Assembly: GCF_008001035.1 (NCBI RefSeq)
Contig: NZ_CP042856.1
Location: 496,001 to 560,000, forward strand
Direction of reading: 5' to 3'
DNA from: Salinibacterium sp. dk2585
GTDB lineage: Bacteria; Actinomycetota; Actinomycetes; Actinomycetales; Microbacteriaceae
DNA length: 64,000 nucleotides
A program made the translations under genes and the position numbers. The notes beneath the pieces were generated by a model. The model ran no database searches. It was not told where the DNA came from and worked only from the letters and a program-made list of their open reading frames with translations. How positions within the stretch are numbered: the first letter of the stretch is position 1; each line of letters starts with the position of its first letter. Positions 35,708-45,126 of the stretch are shown piece by piece.

Positions 35708-37242
35708 TGCTGGGCTCCCTTCGAGAACATGCTGAGCATTCGACGGGTCACAGCGAAGCCACCGAACACGTTGATGCTGGCCAGGAGCACCGCGATGCCG
35801 GCGAGGATCTGCACGACGAGGTTCTCGGAACCGAGCTGCAGGATCGCGCCGACGATGATGATGCCCGAGATCGCGTTCGTCACGCTCATGAGCGGGGTGT
35901 GGAGGGCGTGTGCGACCTTGCCGATGACGTAGAAGCCGACGACGACCGACAGTGCCAGCACCGTGAAGTGCTGGGGCAGCGGCTCGGGCGCGACCGCGAC
36001 CACGAAGAACAGGAGGGCGATGCCCAGGCCGTAGAGCGTGTACTTCGCGCCCGCCGACATCGCCTTCTTCTCCTTGGCCGGCGCGACGGCGACCTCAGGG
36101 GCCTTCGTCGGTGCAGCCGAGACCTGCGCGGGGGGCGGAGGCCAGGTGCCCTCACCGTTGCGCACCACCGTGACGGAGCGCTGCACGATGTCCTCGAAGT
36201 CGATCGTCAGCTGGCCGTCCTTGCCAGGGGTGAGGAGCTTCAGCAGGTTGAGCAGGTTGGTGCCGTAGAGCTGCGAGGCCTGCGCGGGAAGGCGCCCCGC
36301 CAGGTCGGTGTATCCGAGGATGATCACGCCGTTGTCCGTGACGACGCGCTCGCCGGCGACCGAACCCTCGACATTGCCGCCGGAGCCTGCCGCCATGTCG
36401 ACGATCACGCTGCCCGGTCTCATGGTCGCGACATCCGCCGCCGTGATCAGCCGCGGCGCAGGACGCCCGGGGATCTGGGCAGTCGTGATGATGATGTCGA
36501 CCTCGGCCGCCTGCTCGGAATAGATCTCCGCGGCACGTCGGTCGTAGTCCTCGCTCGTGGCCTTGGCGTAGCCGTCGGTGGACTGCTCCACCTCGACCTC
36601 GACCTTGAGGTATTCGCCGCCGATGGACTTGACCTGGTCGGCGACCTCCGGGCGCGGGTCGGTCGCGCGCACGATCGCGCCGAGGCTCGAGGCGGCGCCG
36701 ATCGCGGCAAGACCGGCGACACCGGCGCCGGCGACGAGCACCTTGGCGGGCGGAACCTTGCCTGCCGCCGTCACCTGGCCGGTGAAGAACCAGCCGAACT
36801 CGTGGGCCGCCTCGACGACGGCACGGTAGCCGGAGATGTTCGCCATCGACGACAGCACGTCCATCGACTGGGCGCGCGAGATGCGGGGTACTGCGTCCAT
36901 GGCGAGGGCCGTGATGCCGCGGGTCTCGAGCGACTCGCGAATCTCGGGGCGGAGCCCAGGCGCAAGCAGGCCGATGAGCGTGGCTTCATCGGCGAGCAGC
37001 GCGACCTCATCAGTCGTCGGCGCCTCGACCTTCAACACGATCTCTGAGGCCCAGGCGGTGGCGCGGTCGACGACCTGCGCTCCCGCCGCGACGTACGCCG
37101 AGTCGGCGAATGACGCTGACGCGCCAGCTCCCGATTCCACGACGACCTCGTAGCCGAGCTGGATCAACTTGGGAACCGTCTGCGGCGTCGCCGAGACCCT
37201 CGTTTCCTTGTCGCGCTCGGTGACAATACCGATGCGTGCCAT
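35704..37242 (-). CDS. pntA: NAD(P) transhydrogenase subunit alpha
   Basis: NAD-binding subunit: the 512-aa E. coli-type fused alpha subunit with domain I (about 1-380; [38 protein letters not shown] and [13 protein letters not shown]), a Pro/Ala linker ([15 protein letters not shown]) and a membrane part with about four helices ending [16 protein letters not shown]. It partners PntB. ATG 37242 opens directly at the conserved N-terminus. No regulatory element is evident upstream. Confidence 0.96.
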   Translation of the reverse strand: MARIGIVTERDKETRVSATPQTVPKLIQLGYEVVVESGAGASASFADSAYVAAGAQVVDRATAWASEIVLKVEAPTTDEVALLADEATLIGLLAPGLRPEIRESLETRGITALAMDAVPRISRAQSMDVLSSMANISGYRAVVEAAHEFGWFFTGQVTAAGKVPPAKVLVAGAGVAGLAAIGAASSLGAIVRATDPRPEVADQVKSIGGEYLKVEVEVEQSTDGYAKATSEDYDRRAAEIYSEQAAEVDIIITTAQIPGRPAPRLITAADVATMRPGSVIVDMAAGSGGNVEGSVAGERVVTDNGVIILGYTDLAGRLPAQASQLYGTNLLNLLKLLTPGKDGQLTIDFEDIVQRSVTVVRNGEGTWPPPPAQVSAAPTKAPEVAVAPAKEKKAMSAGAKYTLYGLGIALLFFVVAVAPEPLPQHFTVLALSVVVGFYVIGKVAHALHTPLMSVTNAISGIIIVGAILQLGSENLVVQILAGIAVLLASINVFGGFAVTRRMLSMFSKGAQQ

Positions 37243-37559
37243 GTAACTTCCTCTCTGAAATCACCGCGGCGCCGCGATTCGTACCGGCGCCGTACGTGCG
37301 GCCAGCGGCAGATCCGTCCAGGCGCGCGCAAGGGCAGGCGCGAGCCAGGACAGCTCAGCCACGGGCTTGTTTCGGGAACTGGGGGTCCGGTGCTCATCGC
37401 CTGAGATCCGGATCCGGCCCCAGAGAGACAGTCTGGCGTATTCCAGGCACGCGAGCCGCCATGTGACAAGGCGAAGGTCAATCGAACGGCGGCAATGAGG
37501 GGGACGAACTTAGAGGAATACCCAAAATCCGCAAGGGACGCCGTCGGCGGTGGAGCAGA
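37243..37559. other. Intergenic region between pntA and the TetR gene
   Basis: About 317 bp upstream of pntA and downstream of the TetR gene. I see no credible gene, RNA or clear palindrome; it should hold the pntAB promoter and the end of the phn operon transcript. Confidence 0.5.
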
Positions 37560-38195
37560 TCACCCGCCAGGCCACAGGGCCCCCGGCTCCGTCGCGATGC
37601 CGCGCCAGACGACGTCCACCGCTGCTCGGCACCGCGCGAGCGTCGACGGTTCGCTCGGTGACTCGCCCCGCACGACGAGTTGGTAGTAGTAGGTGCCCGA
37701 AAGGATGTCGAGCACGGCCTCGGTGTCGGTGTCCGCCCGCAACTCACCCGACTCGATCGCCCGCGTCAGCACGGCAGCCATGGGGATGCGGCGACGGGCT
37801 GCGTGGGCCTGCCAGTAGGTCCTTTGGAGTTCGGAGTCAGCGAGGCCGAGTTGCAGGCGCCGCCGCATCCGCGATTCCGGGTAGTCGCCGACGAGGTCGG
37901 CGGCGTCCATCCCGTAGCTGATGCGTATCGCGTCCTTCGCGGTGCCGAGCAGCCGTTCGTCGAGGGGGCGACGCCCGCGGTCCAGCGCCTCGGCAGTGAG
38001 GGCGACCAGGCTCGGCCAGCGGCGGTAGATGGCCGCCTTGCTGACCCCGCTGCGCGCCACCACGGCGCGGGTCGTGACCTCGGCACCCTCATCGATCAGG
38101 GCGACGACGGCGTCGAGGATGCGCGGTGCAAGACCTTCATCGCGGGGACGGCCGGGGCGGCGCTCCACCCCGGCCGAGAAATCCGTCGCGGTCAT
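37560..38195 (-). CDS. TetR-family regulator of the phn-like operon
   Basis: A 211-aa TetR protein: N-terminal HTH (ILDAVVALIDEGAEVTTRAVV, SGVSKAAIYRRWPSLVALTA) and the TetR_C_11-like ligand domain ending TEAVLDILSGTYYYQLVVRG. It is the last gene of the phnDCE-phosphatase operon, starting 7 bp after the phosphatase stop, so it likely regulates that operon by feedback. ATG 38195 is chosen; the sequence before it is Arg/Ser-rich and unlike TetR N-termini. Confidence 0.87.
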   Translation of the reverse strand: MTATDFSAGVERRPGRPRDEGLAPRILDAVVALIDEGAEVTTRAVVARSGVSKAAIYRRWPSLVALTAEALDRGRRPLDERLLGTAKDAIRISYGMDAADLVGDYPESRMRRRLQLGLADSELQRTYWQAHAARRRIPMAAVLTRAIESGELRADTDTEAVLDILSGTYYYQLVVRGESPSEPSTLARCRAAVDVVWRGIATEPGALWPGG

Positions 38196-38202
38196 CGCAT
38201 GT

Positions 38203-38964
38203 TCACGCCACCCCGGCGCGCTCCCGCAGGCGCGCGACGAGCCCCCCGCTGAGTCCCGCGGCGCGGAGGGGGGTGAGCGGGTCGCCGTGGCGCTCGCGAA
38301 GCGTGCGGAGGGTGACCTCCATGGCCCGGTCGGCACTGAAGTCGATCGCGGCGGCGCGAGCCGCGACATCCGTGTCATATCCGAGCTTCTTCATGACGGC
38401 ACCGAGGTTCGCCCGTGTGCGCTCGCCGACGCCGGCCATGTTGGCGTGGGTGAGCTCGTAGTCGGCCACGATGACGTCATCGCTCGCACCGAGGGCGAGG
38501 AGGAGGGATGCCGCGAGCACCCCGGTGCGGTCGCGACCGGCCGCGCAGTGGAAGGCGACCGCGCCCGTCGAGTACGCCATGATGCCGAGGGCCGCGACGA
38601 GTTGTCCCGCGGCCCGTTCGAAGATGAGCGGGTAGAGCTCGCCCATGGGCGGGATGGTGCCCGGTTCGAAGGCGGGCATGCTCGCGGCGCTGATGCTGCG
38701 CATGAGCGGCACGTGATGGTAGGTGACGGGCTGCTCGCCGAAGGGGCCGCGACCTGTCGCGCCGAACTCGTCGGAGGAGCGGAGGTCGATGATCGCGCCC
38801 AGCCCGCCCTCGACCAGTTCGCTCGCGAACTCGGGGGTGACCGTCGCGAGATCGTCGCTGCGGATCGCGAACCCTTCCGCGATCACGCCACCGGCGACCG
38901 GGAAGCCCCCGAGGTCGCGCAGGTTCGCTGGCCGGCTCAGGACTGTGTCGATGATGGTGCTCAT
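38203..38964 (-). CDS. Tyrosine/dual-specificity phosphatase-like protein of the phn operon
   Basis: A 253-aa protein with N-terminal NLRDLGG motif, IIDLRSSDEF and the active-site loop HCAAGRDRTG (139-148), with C140 nucleophile and R146 in a CX5R motif. This is the Y_phosphatase3 family, which includes protein and lipid/inositol phosphatases. The ATG overlaps the phnE stop, so it is translated with the transporter. Its placement suggests it releases phosphate from an imported phosphate ester rather than dephosphorylating proteins, but that is inference. No C-P lyase or other phosphonatase gene is near. Confidence 0.85.
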   Translation of the reverse strand: MSTIIDTVLSRPANLRDLGGFPVAGGVIAEGFAIRSDDLATVTPEFASELVEGGLGAIIDLRSSDEFGATGRGPFGEQPVTYHHVPLMRSISAASMPAFEPGTIPPMGELYPLIFERAAGQLVAALGIMAYSTGAVAFHCAAGRDRTGVLAASLLLALGASDDVIVADYELTHANMAGVGERTRANLGAVMKKLGYDTDVAARAAAIDFSADRAMEVTLRTLRERHGDPLTPLRAAGLSGGLVARLRERAGVA

Positions 38965-39794
38965 GTGATCCTCCTGCGGATGAAGGCGCTGCCCTGGTCG
39001 ATCACCGTCACCACGAGGATGATGCAGATGATGATCGCGCTGAGGTGGCCGTAGTCGTACATTCTCATTGCGGTGGTGAGTTCGAGGCCGATGCCTCCGG
39101 CGCCCACCAGGCCGAGGATTGTCGCGCCCCGCACGTTCCCTTCGAAGAGCAGCAGCGTGTAGGAGACGAGGAGTGGTGCGGCCTGCGGCAGCACGCCGTA
39201 CTGGATGACCTGTCGGTGTGACGCCCCTACGGATCGCATCGCGACCATCGGCCCCGTGTCGACCGACTCCATCGCCTCCGCGTAGATCTTGCCGATCGAG
39301 CCGAGCGACCCGAGCGTCATGGCGAGGATGCCCGCGAAGGGTCCCAGCCCGACGGCGGAGACGAACATGAGCGCAAACACGAGGTCGGGCACCGCGCGGA
39401 TCACGTTCATGGTCCACCGTGCCGGGTAGTAGATCCACTTCGGCGAGAGCGTGGACGCCGCGGCGAAGGCGATGAAGAGGGAGAGCACCGAGCCCAGCAC
39501 GGTGCCGACGATCGCCATCTGCACCGTCTCGATCAGCAGCTCGACGATGAGGCCCACCCTGGAGAAGTCCGGCGGGAACAGCCGCGCGAGGAACGCCCCC
39601 ATGTTGACGGTGCCCTCGCCGAGCTTCGCGAAGTTGAAGCCGACCCCCTGGAACGACCAGAGGAGAAGCACGACCGCCAGCACGCCGCCGAGCATGAAGC
39701 GGGCGCGCGGCACCGCGAAGGCCTGCTCCAGCCGTCGCCGGGCCGCGGGGTCGAGCTCCTTCTGTGACTTCTTCGGCTCAAGCGTCGTCGTCAT
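38961..39794 (-). CDS. phnE: Phosphonate-type ABC transporter permease PhnE
   Basis: Inner-membrane permease of a PhnCDE-type importer for phosphonate, phosphite or phosphate esters. The 277 aa include about six TM helices and the EAA loop (SVGASHRQVIQYGVLPQAAP, residues about 165-185), with LRGATILGLVGAGGIGLEL close to the C-terminus as in PhnE. A single permease implies a homodimer. It overlaps phnC by 17 bp and the phosphatase by 4 bp. Confidence 0.92.
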   Translation of the reverse strand: MTTTLEPKKSQKELDPAARRRLEQAFAVPRARFMLGGVLAVVLLLWSFQGVGFNFAKLGEGTVNMGAFLARLFPPDFSRVGLIVELLIETVQMAIVGTVLGSVLSLFIAFAAASTLSPKWIYYPARWTMNVIRAVPDLVFALMFVSAVGLGPFAGILAMTLGSLGSIGKIYAEAMESVDTGPMVAMRSVGASHRQVIQYGVLPQAAPLLVSYTLLLFEGNVRGATILGLVGAGGIGLELTTAMRMYDYGHLSAIIICIILVVTVIDQGSAFIRRRIT

Positions 39795-40626
39795 GGCCCG
39801 CGTCCTCCCCGTCGTAGAGCATGTCGAGGCTGCGCGGGTCGATGCCTTCGGTCGGCGCCGACACGAGCATCCGCCCGTGCTGCAAGCCCACGATGCGGTC
39901 GCTGTGGCGCAGGGCGAGCGGCAGCACGTGCAGGCTCACCAGCACCGGGATGCCGTCCTCGCGCGCGATCGAGCGCAGCAGTTCGAGCACCGAGTCAGAG
40001 AGCTTCGGGTCGAGGGATGCGACGGGCTCGTCGGCGAGGATCAGCTTCGGTTGCTGCATGAGCGCCCGCGCGATGGCGACCCGCTGCTGCTGCCCGCCGG
40101 AGAGGGAGCGCGCCTCATCCCGGGCCTTGTGGGCGATGCCGACCCGGTCGAGCAGTTCGAGTGCGCGCTTGCGCTGCTCACTGCGGAATCCACCGACGAG
40201 GTTGTACGGCCCTGCGTGGTGCAGCCCGCCGGTCAGCACGTTCGTCAGCACGCTGAGGCGGCCGATCAGGTTGAACTGCTGAAAGACCTGGCCGGCGGAT
40301 GCTCGCAGGCTGCGGAGCTCGCCGCGTCGCAGGTTCGCGACGTCGTAACCGGCCGCCCGCACCGTGCCGCTCGTGATGGGCGCGAACCCGGTGAGCGTGC
40401 GCATGAGGGTGGACTTGCCGGAACCGGAGGAGCCGAGCAGGGCGACCAGCTCGCCGGGGAACAGGTCGAGGTCGACCCCGTCGAGCACGAGCCCGTCCGC
40501 CGCGTTGTACTCGACCTTCAGGTCGCGCACCTGCACGAGCGGCAGCATGGCGCGGAGTTCGGCGGTCGTGGCGGGTGCCTGCGCGAGTTCACGCGCAGGC
40601 ACCACCGTGGTGTCGGCCGTCATCAC
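39778..40626 (-). CDS. phnC: Phosphonate-type ABC transporter ATP-binding protein PhnC
   Basis: ATPase of the importer: 282 aa with Walker A GSSGSGKST, Q-loop QQFNLIGRLSVLTNVL (PhnC-like), signature LSGGQQQRVAIARAL, Walker B ILADEPVASLD and the H-loop SLHVLPLAL. The N-terminal ~25 residues are variable; the first strand is LVQVRDLKVEYN. The start at 40626 overlaps the phnD stop by ATGA. Confidence 0.92.
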   Translation of the reverse strand: MMTADTTVVPARELAQAPATTAELRAMLPLVQVRDLKVEYNAADGLVLDGVDLDLFPGELVALLGSSGSGKSTLMRTLTGFAPITSGTVRAAGYDVANLRRGELRSLRASAGQVFQQFNLIGRLSVLTNVLTGGLHHAGPYNLVGGFRSEQRKRALELLDRVGIAHKARDEARSLSGGQQQRVAIARALMQQPKLILADEPVASLDPKLSDSVLELLRSIAREDGIPVLVSLHVLPLALRHSDRIVGLQHGRMLVSAPTEGIDPRSLDMLYDGEDAGHDDDA

Positions 40627-41528
40627 TTGAGGTCCGAGATGTCGACGCCGGCGACGGCGGCCACGTCGACGAGGGACTGGAATGCCTCGCGGCCCGGCGT
40701 GAGGATGGGGTCAACCCCGATGATGCCGGCCTCGGCATAGACACCGAGTGAATCCTTGTTCTTCTCGACGAAGACCTTGGGCAGCGCCTCGAGCAGGGCG
40801 TCGCGCTTCGCGTCGCTCATCGCCTGGCTCGCGATGACCGCCATGCTGACATCCATCGGGATGCTTTCGCCGATGAAGCGGATGTCGCCCTCCTCGAAGG
40901 GGAAGAAGTCGGTGCCGAGCATCTTCGTCAGCATGGTGGCGGTGCAAGCCGCGTCGACCTGGCCCTCCTTGACGGCGATCGCGCTGCGGTCGTGGCCGCC
41001 CGTGAAGAGCGCGTCGTAGTCGGCGTCGCGCTCGAGACCCACGCTGTCGAGCAGGTGCACGGGCATGAAGAAGCCCGAGCTTGAGCCGGGGTCGGCGAAG
41101 GCGACCGTCTTGCCCTCCAGCTCCTTGACCGACTGGATGGGGGAGTCGGCGAGCACGTAACACTTCGAGACCGGGTCGGGCGAGCCCGGCCAGGTCATGA
41201 GGGCATCCACCTCGCCCGTGTTGACGGCGAGGGCGCTCGGGAAGGCGCTCATGAGGGCGATGTCGACGTGGTCGGCCCGCACGGCCTCGACGACCCCGAG
41301 GTAGTCGGGGGCGTCGATGATCTCGACCTCCATGCCGGTCTCGGCCTCGATGAGGTCGCCGAGGGCTTCGATGGGATTGACGGCGGTTGGGTCGTCGCCA
41401 GCAGGGAGTGTGGCGATGCGGATGACCCCGGCCGATTCGTCGGCGGATGCTCCGGCCGTGCAGCCGGTGAGCGCAAGGGTGCCGACGAGGGTGATGGCGC
41501 CGAGGCTCGCGAGGGGGCGGATGTTCAT
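40623..41528 (-). CDS. phnD: Phosphonate/phosphite ABC transporter substrate-binding lipoprotein PhnD
   Basis: Periplasmic-equivalent binding protein: 301 aa with lipobox LTGC (C23) and the PhnD fold (RIATLPAGDDPTAVNPIEAL near the N-terminus, VKELEGKTVAFADPGSSSGFFMP, AIAVKEGQVDAACTATMLTKML). It is the first gene of the operon phnD-phnC-phnE-phosphatase-tetR. ATG 41528 follows GAAAGGCACAGCC; an upstream ATG (41570) is in frame but adds a non-signal stretch. The real substrate (phosphonate, phosphite or organophosphate) is not decided by sequence. The 183 bp upstream show no clear palindrome. Confidence 0.92.
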   Translation of the reverse strand: MNIRPLASLGAITLVGTLALTGCTAGASADESAGVIRIATLPAGDDPTAVNPIEALGDLIEAETGMEVEIIDAPDYLGVVEAVRADHVDIALMSAFPSALAVNTGEVDALMTWPGSPDPVSKCYVLADSPIQSVKELEGKTVAFADPGSSSGFFMPVHLLDSVGLERDADYDALFTGGHDRSAIAVKEGQVDAACTATMLTKMLGTDFFPFEEGDIRFIGESIPMDVSMAVIASQAMSDAKRDALLEALPKVFVEKNKDSLGVYAEAGIIGVDPILTPGREAFQSLVDVAAVAGVDISDLK

Positions 41529-41711
41529 GGCTGTGCCTTTCGGGAGGGGAAGCAGACGCGGGAGAGACAAGCAGGTGCAGGAGACGACGAATTACGAGAC
41601 CGCCAGACTTCGAATGAATGCGAGGTGAACATCCGGTGCGCGGATACCGCTCGACCTGTGAGCCCCGTGCAAATCGTTGAATGCTCAGGCGCGCGGTGGC
41701 ACCGTGGCGGC

Positions 41712-42824
41712 ATGAAGATCCAGGCACTGGTTGTTGAAGAGCAGGACGCACCGTTCGAGCAGCAGGAGGTCGAGCTTGAGGCACCCGGCAGGGGTGAGGC
41801 GCTCGTGCGCATCGCCGCCGTGGGGGTCTGCCACACCGACCTGATCTCCCGCGAGGGCGACATGGGAGTCACCTTTCCTGCGATTCTCGGCCACGAGGGT
41901 GCTGGCGTCGTGGAGCAGGTCGGCGAGGGGGTCACGCAGGTCGCCGTCGGCGACAAGGTCATCATCGGCTGGCCCTCGTGTGGCGAGTGCCGCAACTGCC
42001 TCGACGGTGAGCCTCGCTACTGCCTGCGCACGGGTGACGCGCTCGTGTCCGGGCGACGCTTCAAGGGCGAGCAGGCGGGCACGAGTGCCTACAGCCGCGA
42101 TGGCCAGACGCTCAGCGGTCACTTCTTCGGCCAGTCGTCGTTCGCCACCTACTCGTTGACGAGGGCGGATGCGCTGGTCAAGGTGCCCGGCGACACCCCG
42201 GTCGAGCTCTTGGGGCCGCTCGCGTGTGGGCTCGGCACGGGCGCCGGTGCCGTGCTCAACGAAACGCGGCCACGGCTCGGCGATTCGCTGCTCATCGTGG
42301 GCGTCGGTGCGGTCGGCCTCGCCGCGATCATGGCGGCCACGAACACGGGCGCCACGACGATCATCGCGGCCGACGTGCACGACAACCGTCTTGCGATGGC
42401 CCGCGAGTTCGGCGCGACCCACACGATCAACTCCCGCGACAACGACCTCGTCGAGGAGGTCGCAACGATCACCGGGTCGACGGTCGACTTCGCCTACGAC
42501 TGCACGGGCGTCATTCCCGTCATCGAGAAGATGGCCGACACGGTGGGGATGCTCGGCACCCTCGTGCTCATCGGCGGTGCCCCCGCAGGGGCGCGCTTCT
42601 CCCTCGACCACCTCTCCACGCTGTGGGGCAAAAGGGTCGTCGGTGTGCTCGGCGGCGGAGGGCGCTCCGGCCAGCTCATCCCGGCGCTCGTCGAGCTCTT
42701 CAAGCAGGGCCGGTTCCCCTTCGACAAGCTGGTCAGGTATTACGAGTTCGACCAGATCGAGCAGGCGCTCGCCGACTCCAAGTCGGGCGAGGTGATCAAA
42801 CCGATCCTGCGGCTGCCGAAGTAG
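41712..42824 (+). CDS. Zinc-dependent alcohol dehydrogenase, NAD(P)-linked
   Basis: A 370-aa medium-chain dehydrogenase: catalytic zinc residues C40 (GVCHTD) and H in GHEGAGVV, structural zinc cysteines in CGECRNCLDGEPRYC, NAD-binding GVGAVGLAAIM and the segment AADVHDNRLAMAREFGAT with an Asp after the second strand, favouring NAD. It resembles aryl-alcohol or glutathione-dependent formaldehyde dehydrogenase groups (class III insertion FGQSSFATYS), but substrate is unknown. ATG 41712 starts at the first strand. Convergent with glcB. Confidence 0.9.
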   Translation: MKIQALVVEEQDAPFEQQEVELEAPGRGEALVRIAAVGVCHTDLISREGDMGVTFPAILGHEGAGVVEQVGEGVTQVAVGDKVIIGWPSCGECRNCLDGEPRYCLRTGDALVSGRRFKGEQAGTSAYSRDGQTLSGHFFGQSSFATYSLTRADALVKVPGDTPVELLGPLACGLGTGAGAVLNETRPRLGDSLLIVGVGAVGLAAIMAATNTGATTIIAADVHDNRLAMAREFGATHTINSRDNDLVEEVATITGSTVDFAYDCTGVIPVIEKMADTVGMLGTLVLIGGAPAGARFSLDHLSTLWGKRVVGVLGGGGRSGQLIPALVELFKQGRFPFDKLVRYYEFDQIEQALADSKSGEVIKPILRLPK

Positions 42825-42836
42825 GCGCAGCAACGA

Positions 42837-42870
42837 GGAGGGGCCAGGCTCACACGAGCCGGGCCCCTCC
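42837..42870. terminator. Bidirectional terminator between adh and glcB
   Basis: GGAGGGGCCAGGCTC (42837-42851) pairs with GAGCCGGGCCCCTCC (42856-42870): 15-bp stem with one mismatch and a 4-nt loop, midway between the two stop codons. Confidence 0.9.
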
Positions 42871-42880
42871 CACATCGTGC

Positions 42881-45040
42881 TCAGACGAGGTTTGCGGCCT
42901 TCTTGCGGCGACGCAGCTCGTGCAGGATCGGCTCCGTGTAGCCGCTCGGCTGCGAGGCGCCCTCGACGATGAGCCGACGCGCGGCCTCCCGCGCGATGTT
43001 GTTGGCGGAGTTCTTCGTCAGCTCCTCATAGAAGGGGTCGCCCGCGTTCTGCTCGTCGACGACGATCGAGTACTTGTCAATCGCCTCGTCGATCTGGGCT
43101 TCCGTGATGAGCCCGTGCGTGAGCCAGTTGGCGAGCAGCTGGCTCGAGATGCGGAGGGTCGCGCGGTCCTCCATGAGGGCGACGCCGTGGATGTCGGGCA
43201 CCTTCGAGCATCCGACGCCCTGGTCGATCCAGCGCACCACGTAGCCGAGGATCGATTGCACGTTGTTGTCGACCTCGTTCTGCACGACCTCGGGCGTGAG
43301 TTCGCCCTCGCTCGCAAGCGGCACCTGCAGCAGCACGTCGAGGCTGTCGGCGCCGACCTTCGGCAGCGCCGCCCGAGCGGCGAAGGCGTCGATGCGGTGG
43401 TAGTGCGTCGCGTGCAGGGTCGCGGCGGTGGGGGAGGGCACCCAGGCGGTGGAGGCCCCGGCTTCAACGTGCGCACCCTTCTGCTCGAGCATGTCGGCCA
43501 TGAGGTCGGGCATCGCCCACATGCCCTTGCCGATCTGACCGCGGCCGTCGAGCCCCGTGTCGACACCGATGCCGACGTTGCGCGCCTCGTAGACCTTCAT
43601 GAACGGCTGCGCGCGCATGGTGCTCTTGGGTGCGAGCGGTCCCGCCTGCATGGAGGTGTGAATCTCGTCGCCCGTGCGGTCAAGGAAGCCCGTGTTGATG
43701 AAGACGACCCGATCGGATGCCGCGGCGATGCAGCCCGCGAGGTTGGCCGAGGTGCGGCGCTCCTCGTCCATGATGCCGACCTTGAGCGTGCGGGCCGGCA
43801 GGCCGAGCAACTCCTCGACGGCGCCGAAGAGGCGCACGGCGAACGCGACCTCGTCGGGCCCGTGCATCTTGGGCTTCACGATGTACATCGATCCCGCGCG
43901 GGAGTTGCCGCCCGCTTTATCGCCCTCGAGGTCGGCAAGCGAGCCGAGCGCCGTCATGATGGCGTCGAGGATTCCCTCGAAGACTTCATTGCCTGCGGCA
44001 TCCTTCACCGCGTCGGTGCGCATGAGGTGGCCGACGTTGCGGATGAAGAGCGTCGAGCGGCCGGGGAGGGTGAGCGTGCCGCCACTCGGGGTCGTGTACT
44101 CGCGGTCCTCCGCAAGCACGCGGGTGAAGGAGCTGCCGCCCTTGCTGACCTCCTCCGAGAGGGTGCGGTCCATGAGTCCGCGCCAGTTGCGGTAGCCGAG
44201 CGACTTGTCCTCCGCGTCGACAGCGGCGACGGAATCCTCGAGGTCCATGATCGTCGTGATGGCGGATTCGAGCACGATGTCCTGCACGCCCGCGGCATCC
44301 GTCGAGCCAATGGTGCCGTCGCGGTCGATGACGATTTCGATGTGCAGGCCGTTGTGCTTCAGCAGCACGCGGGACGGGGCGGATGCCTCGCCCACGTAGC
44401 CGGCGAAGGCATCCGTCGTCGAGCTGGTGCCGTCGAGCTCGACCACCAGGCGTTCGCCTTCGACGCGGTAGGCGGTCGCCTGCGCGTGCGAACCCTCCGC
44501 GAGCGGCGCGACGAGGTCGAGCAGCTCGCGGCCGCGGGCGATCACCTGGGCGCCGCGTGCCTCGTTGTATCCCTTGCCGGGGGCCAGTTCGCCCTCCGTG
44601 CTGATCGCATCCGTGCCGTAGAGCGCGTCGTAGTAGGAGCCCCAGCGCGCGTTGGCGGCGTTGATCGCGAAGCGGGCGTTGAGCAGTGGCACGACCAGTT
44701 GCGGCCCGGCGATGCTCGCGATCTCGGGGTCGACGTTCTGGGTCGTGACCTGCACCGAGGCGGGTTCGGGCTGCAGGTAACCGATCTCCTCGAGGAATGC
44801 GCGGTACTCCGCCGCGTTCGGCCGCCCGGGGTTCGCGCGGTGGTACTCGTCGATCTGCGCCTGCAGTTCGTCGCGCACGCGCAGCAGCTGCTCGTTGATG
44901 GGGGTCAGGTCCCGGATGATTCGGCTCACGCCCTCCCAGAACGCCCCGCTGTCCCGCCCGAACGACGCGAGCGTCTCCTCGGCGAACTCGGCGATCTGCG
45001 GCGCAACCGAAAGGTCGCTCCTCGTGACGTAGGCGCTCAT
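42881..45040 (-). CDS. glcB: Malate synthase G
   Basis: Glyoxylate shunt enzyme: acetyl-CoA plus glyoxylate to malate. The 719-aa single-chain form matches malate synthase G in length, with SAITTIMDLEDSVAAVDAED (the catalytic Glu/Asp region), SLFIRNVGHLMR-type segment and ARTLKVGIMDEERRTSANL, and the C-terminal GASQPSGYTEPILHELRRR. Isocitrate lyase is not in the window. The IclR gene is divergent, 85 bp away, and probably regulates it. ATG 45040. Confidence 0.96.
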   Translation of the reverse strand: MSAYVTRSDLSVAPQIAEFAEETLASFGRDSGAFWEGVSRIIRDLTPINEQLLRVRDELQAQIDEYHRANPGRPNAAEYRAFLEEIGYLQPEPASVQVTTQNVDPEIASIAGPQLVVPLLNARFAINAANARWGSYYDALYGTDAISTEGELAPGKGYNEARGAQVIARGRELLDLVAPLAEGSHAQATAYRVEGERLVVELDGTSSTTDAFAGYVGEASAPSRVLLKHNGLHIEIVIDRDGTIGSTDAAGVQDIVLESAITTIMDLEDSVAAVDAEDKSLGYRNWRGLMDRTLSEEVSKGGSSFTRVLAEDREYTTPSGGTLTLPGRSTLFIRNVGHLMRTDAVKDAAGNEVFEGILDAIMTALGSLADLEGDKAGGNSRAGSMYIVKPKMHGPDEVAFAVRLFGAVEELLGLPARTLKVGIMDEERRTSANLAGCIAAASDRVVFINTGFLDRTGDEIHTSMQAGPLAPKSTMRAQPFMKVYEARNVGIGVDTGLDGRGQIGKGMWAMPDLMADMLEQKGAHVEAGASTAWVPSPTAATLHATHYHRIDAFAARAALPKVGADSLDVLLQVPLASEGELTPEVVQNEVDNNVQSILGYVVRWIDQGVGCSKVPDIHGVALMEDRATLRISSQLLANWLTHGLITEAQIDEAIDKYSIVVDEQNAGDPFYEELTKNSANNIAREAARRLIVEGASQPSGYTEPILHELRRRKKAANLV

Positions 45041-45111
45041 GCGTCTCCTTTTCGTGGCTCGGTGGTGGTGCTGGTTACCCTAGGCTTCGAGTCGTAGGAA
45101 TGGGGCATCCG

Positions 45112-45126
45112 TTCCATGATGTGGAA
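45112..45126. promoter_or_regulatory. IclR-type operator palindrome
   Basis: TTCCA-TGATG-TGGAA, perfect 5-bp arms, in the 85-bp space between glcB and the IclR gene and touching the IclR start codon. IclR-family operators often have TTCCA/TGGAA-type half-sites. A partly overlapping second repeat (GGAA at 45098-45101, TTCC at 45112-45115) is nearby. Likely controls both genes. Confidence 0.6.
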
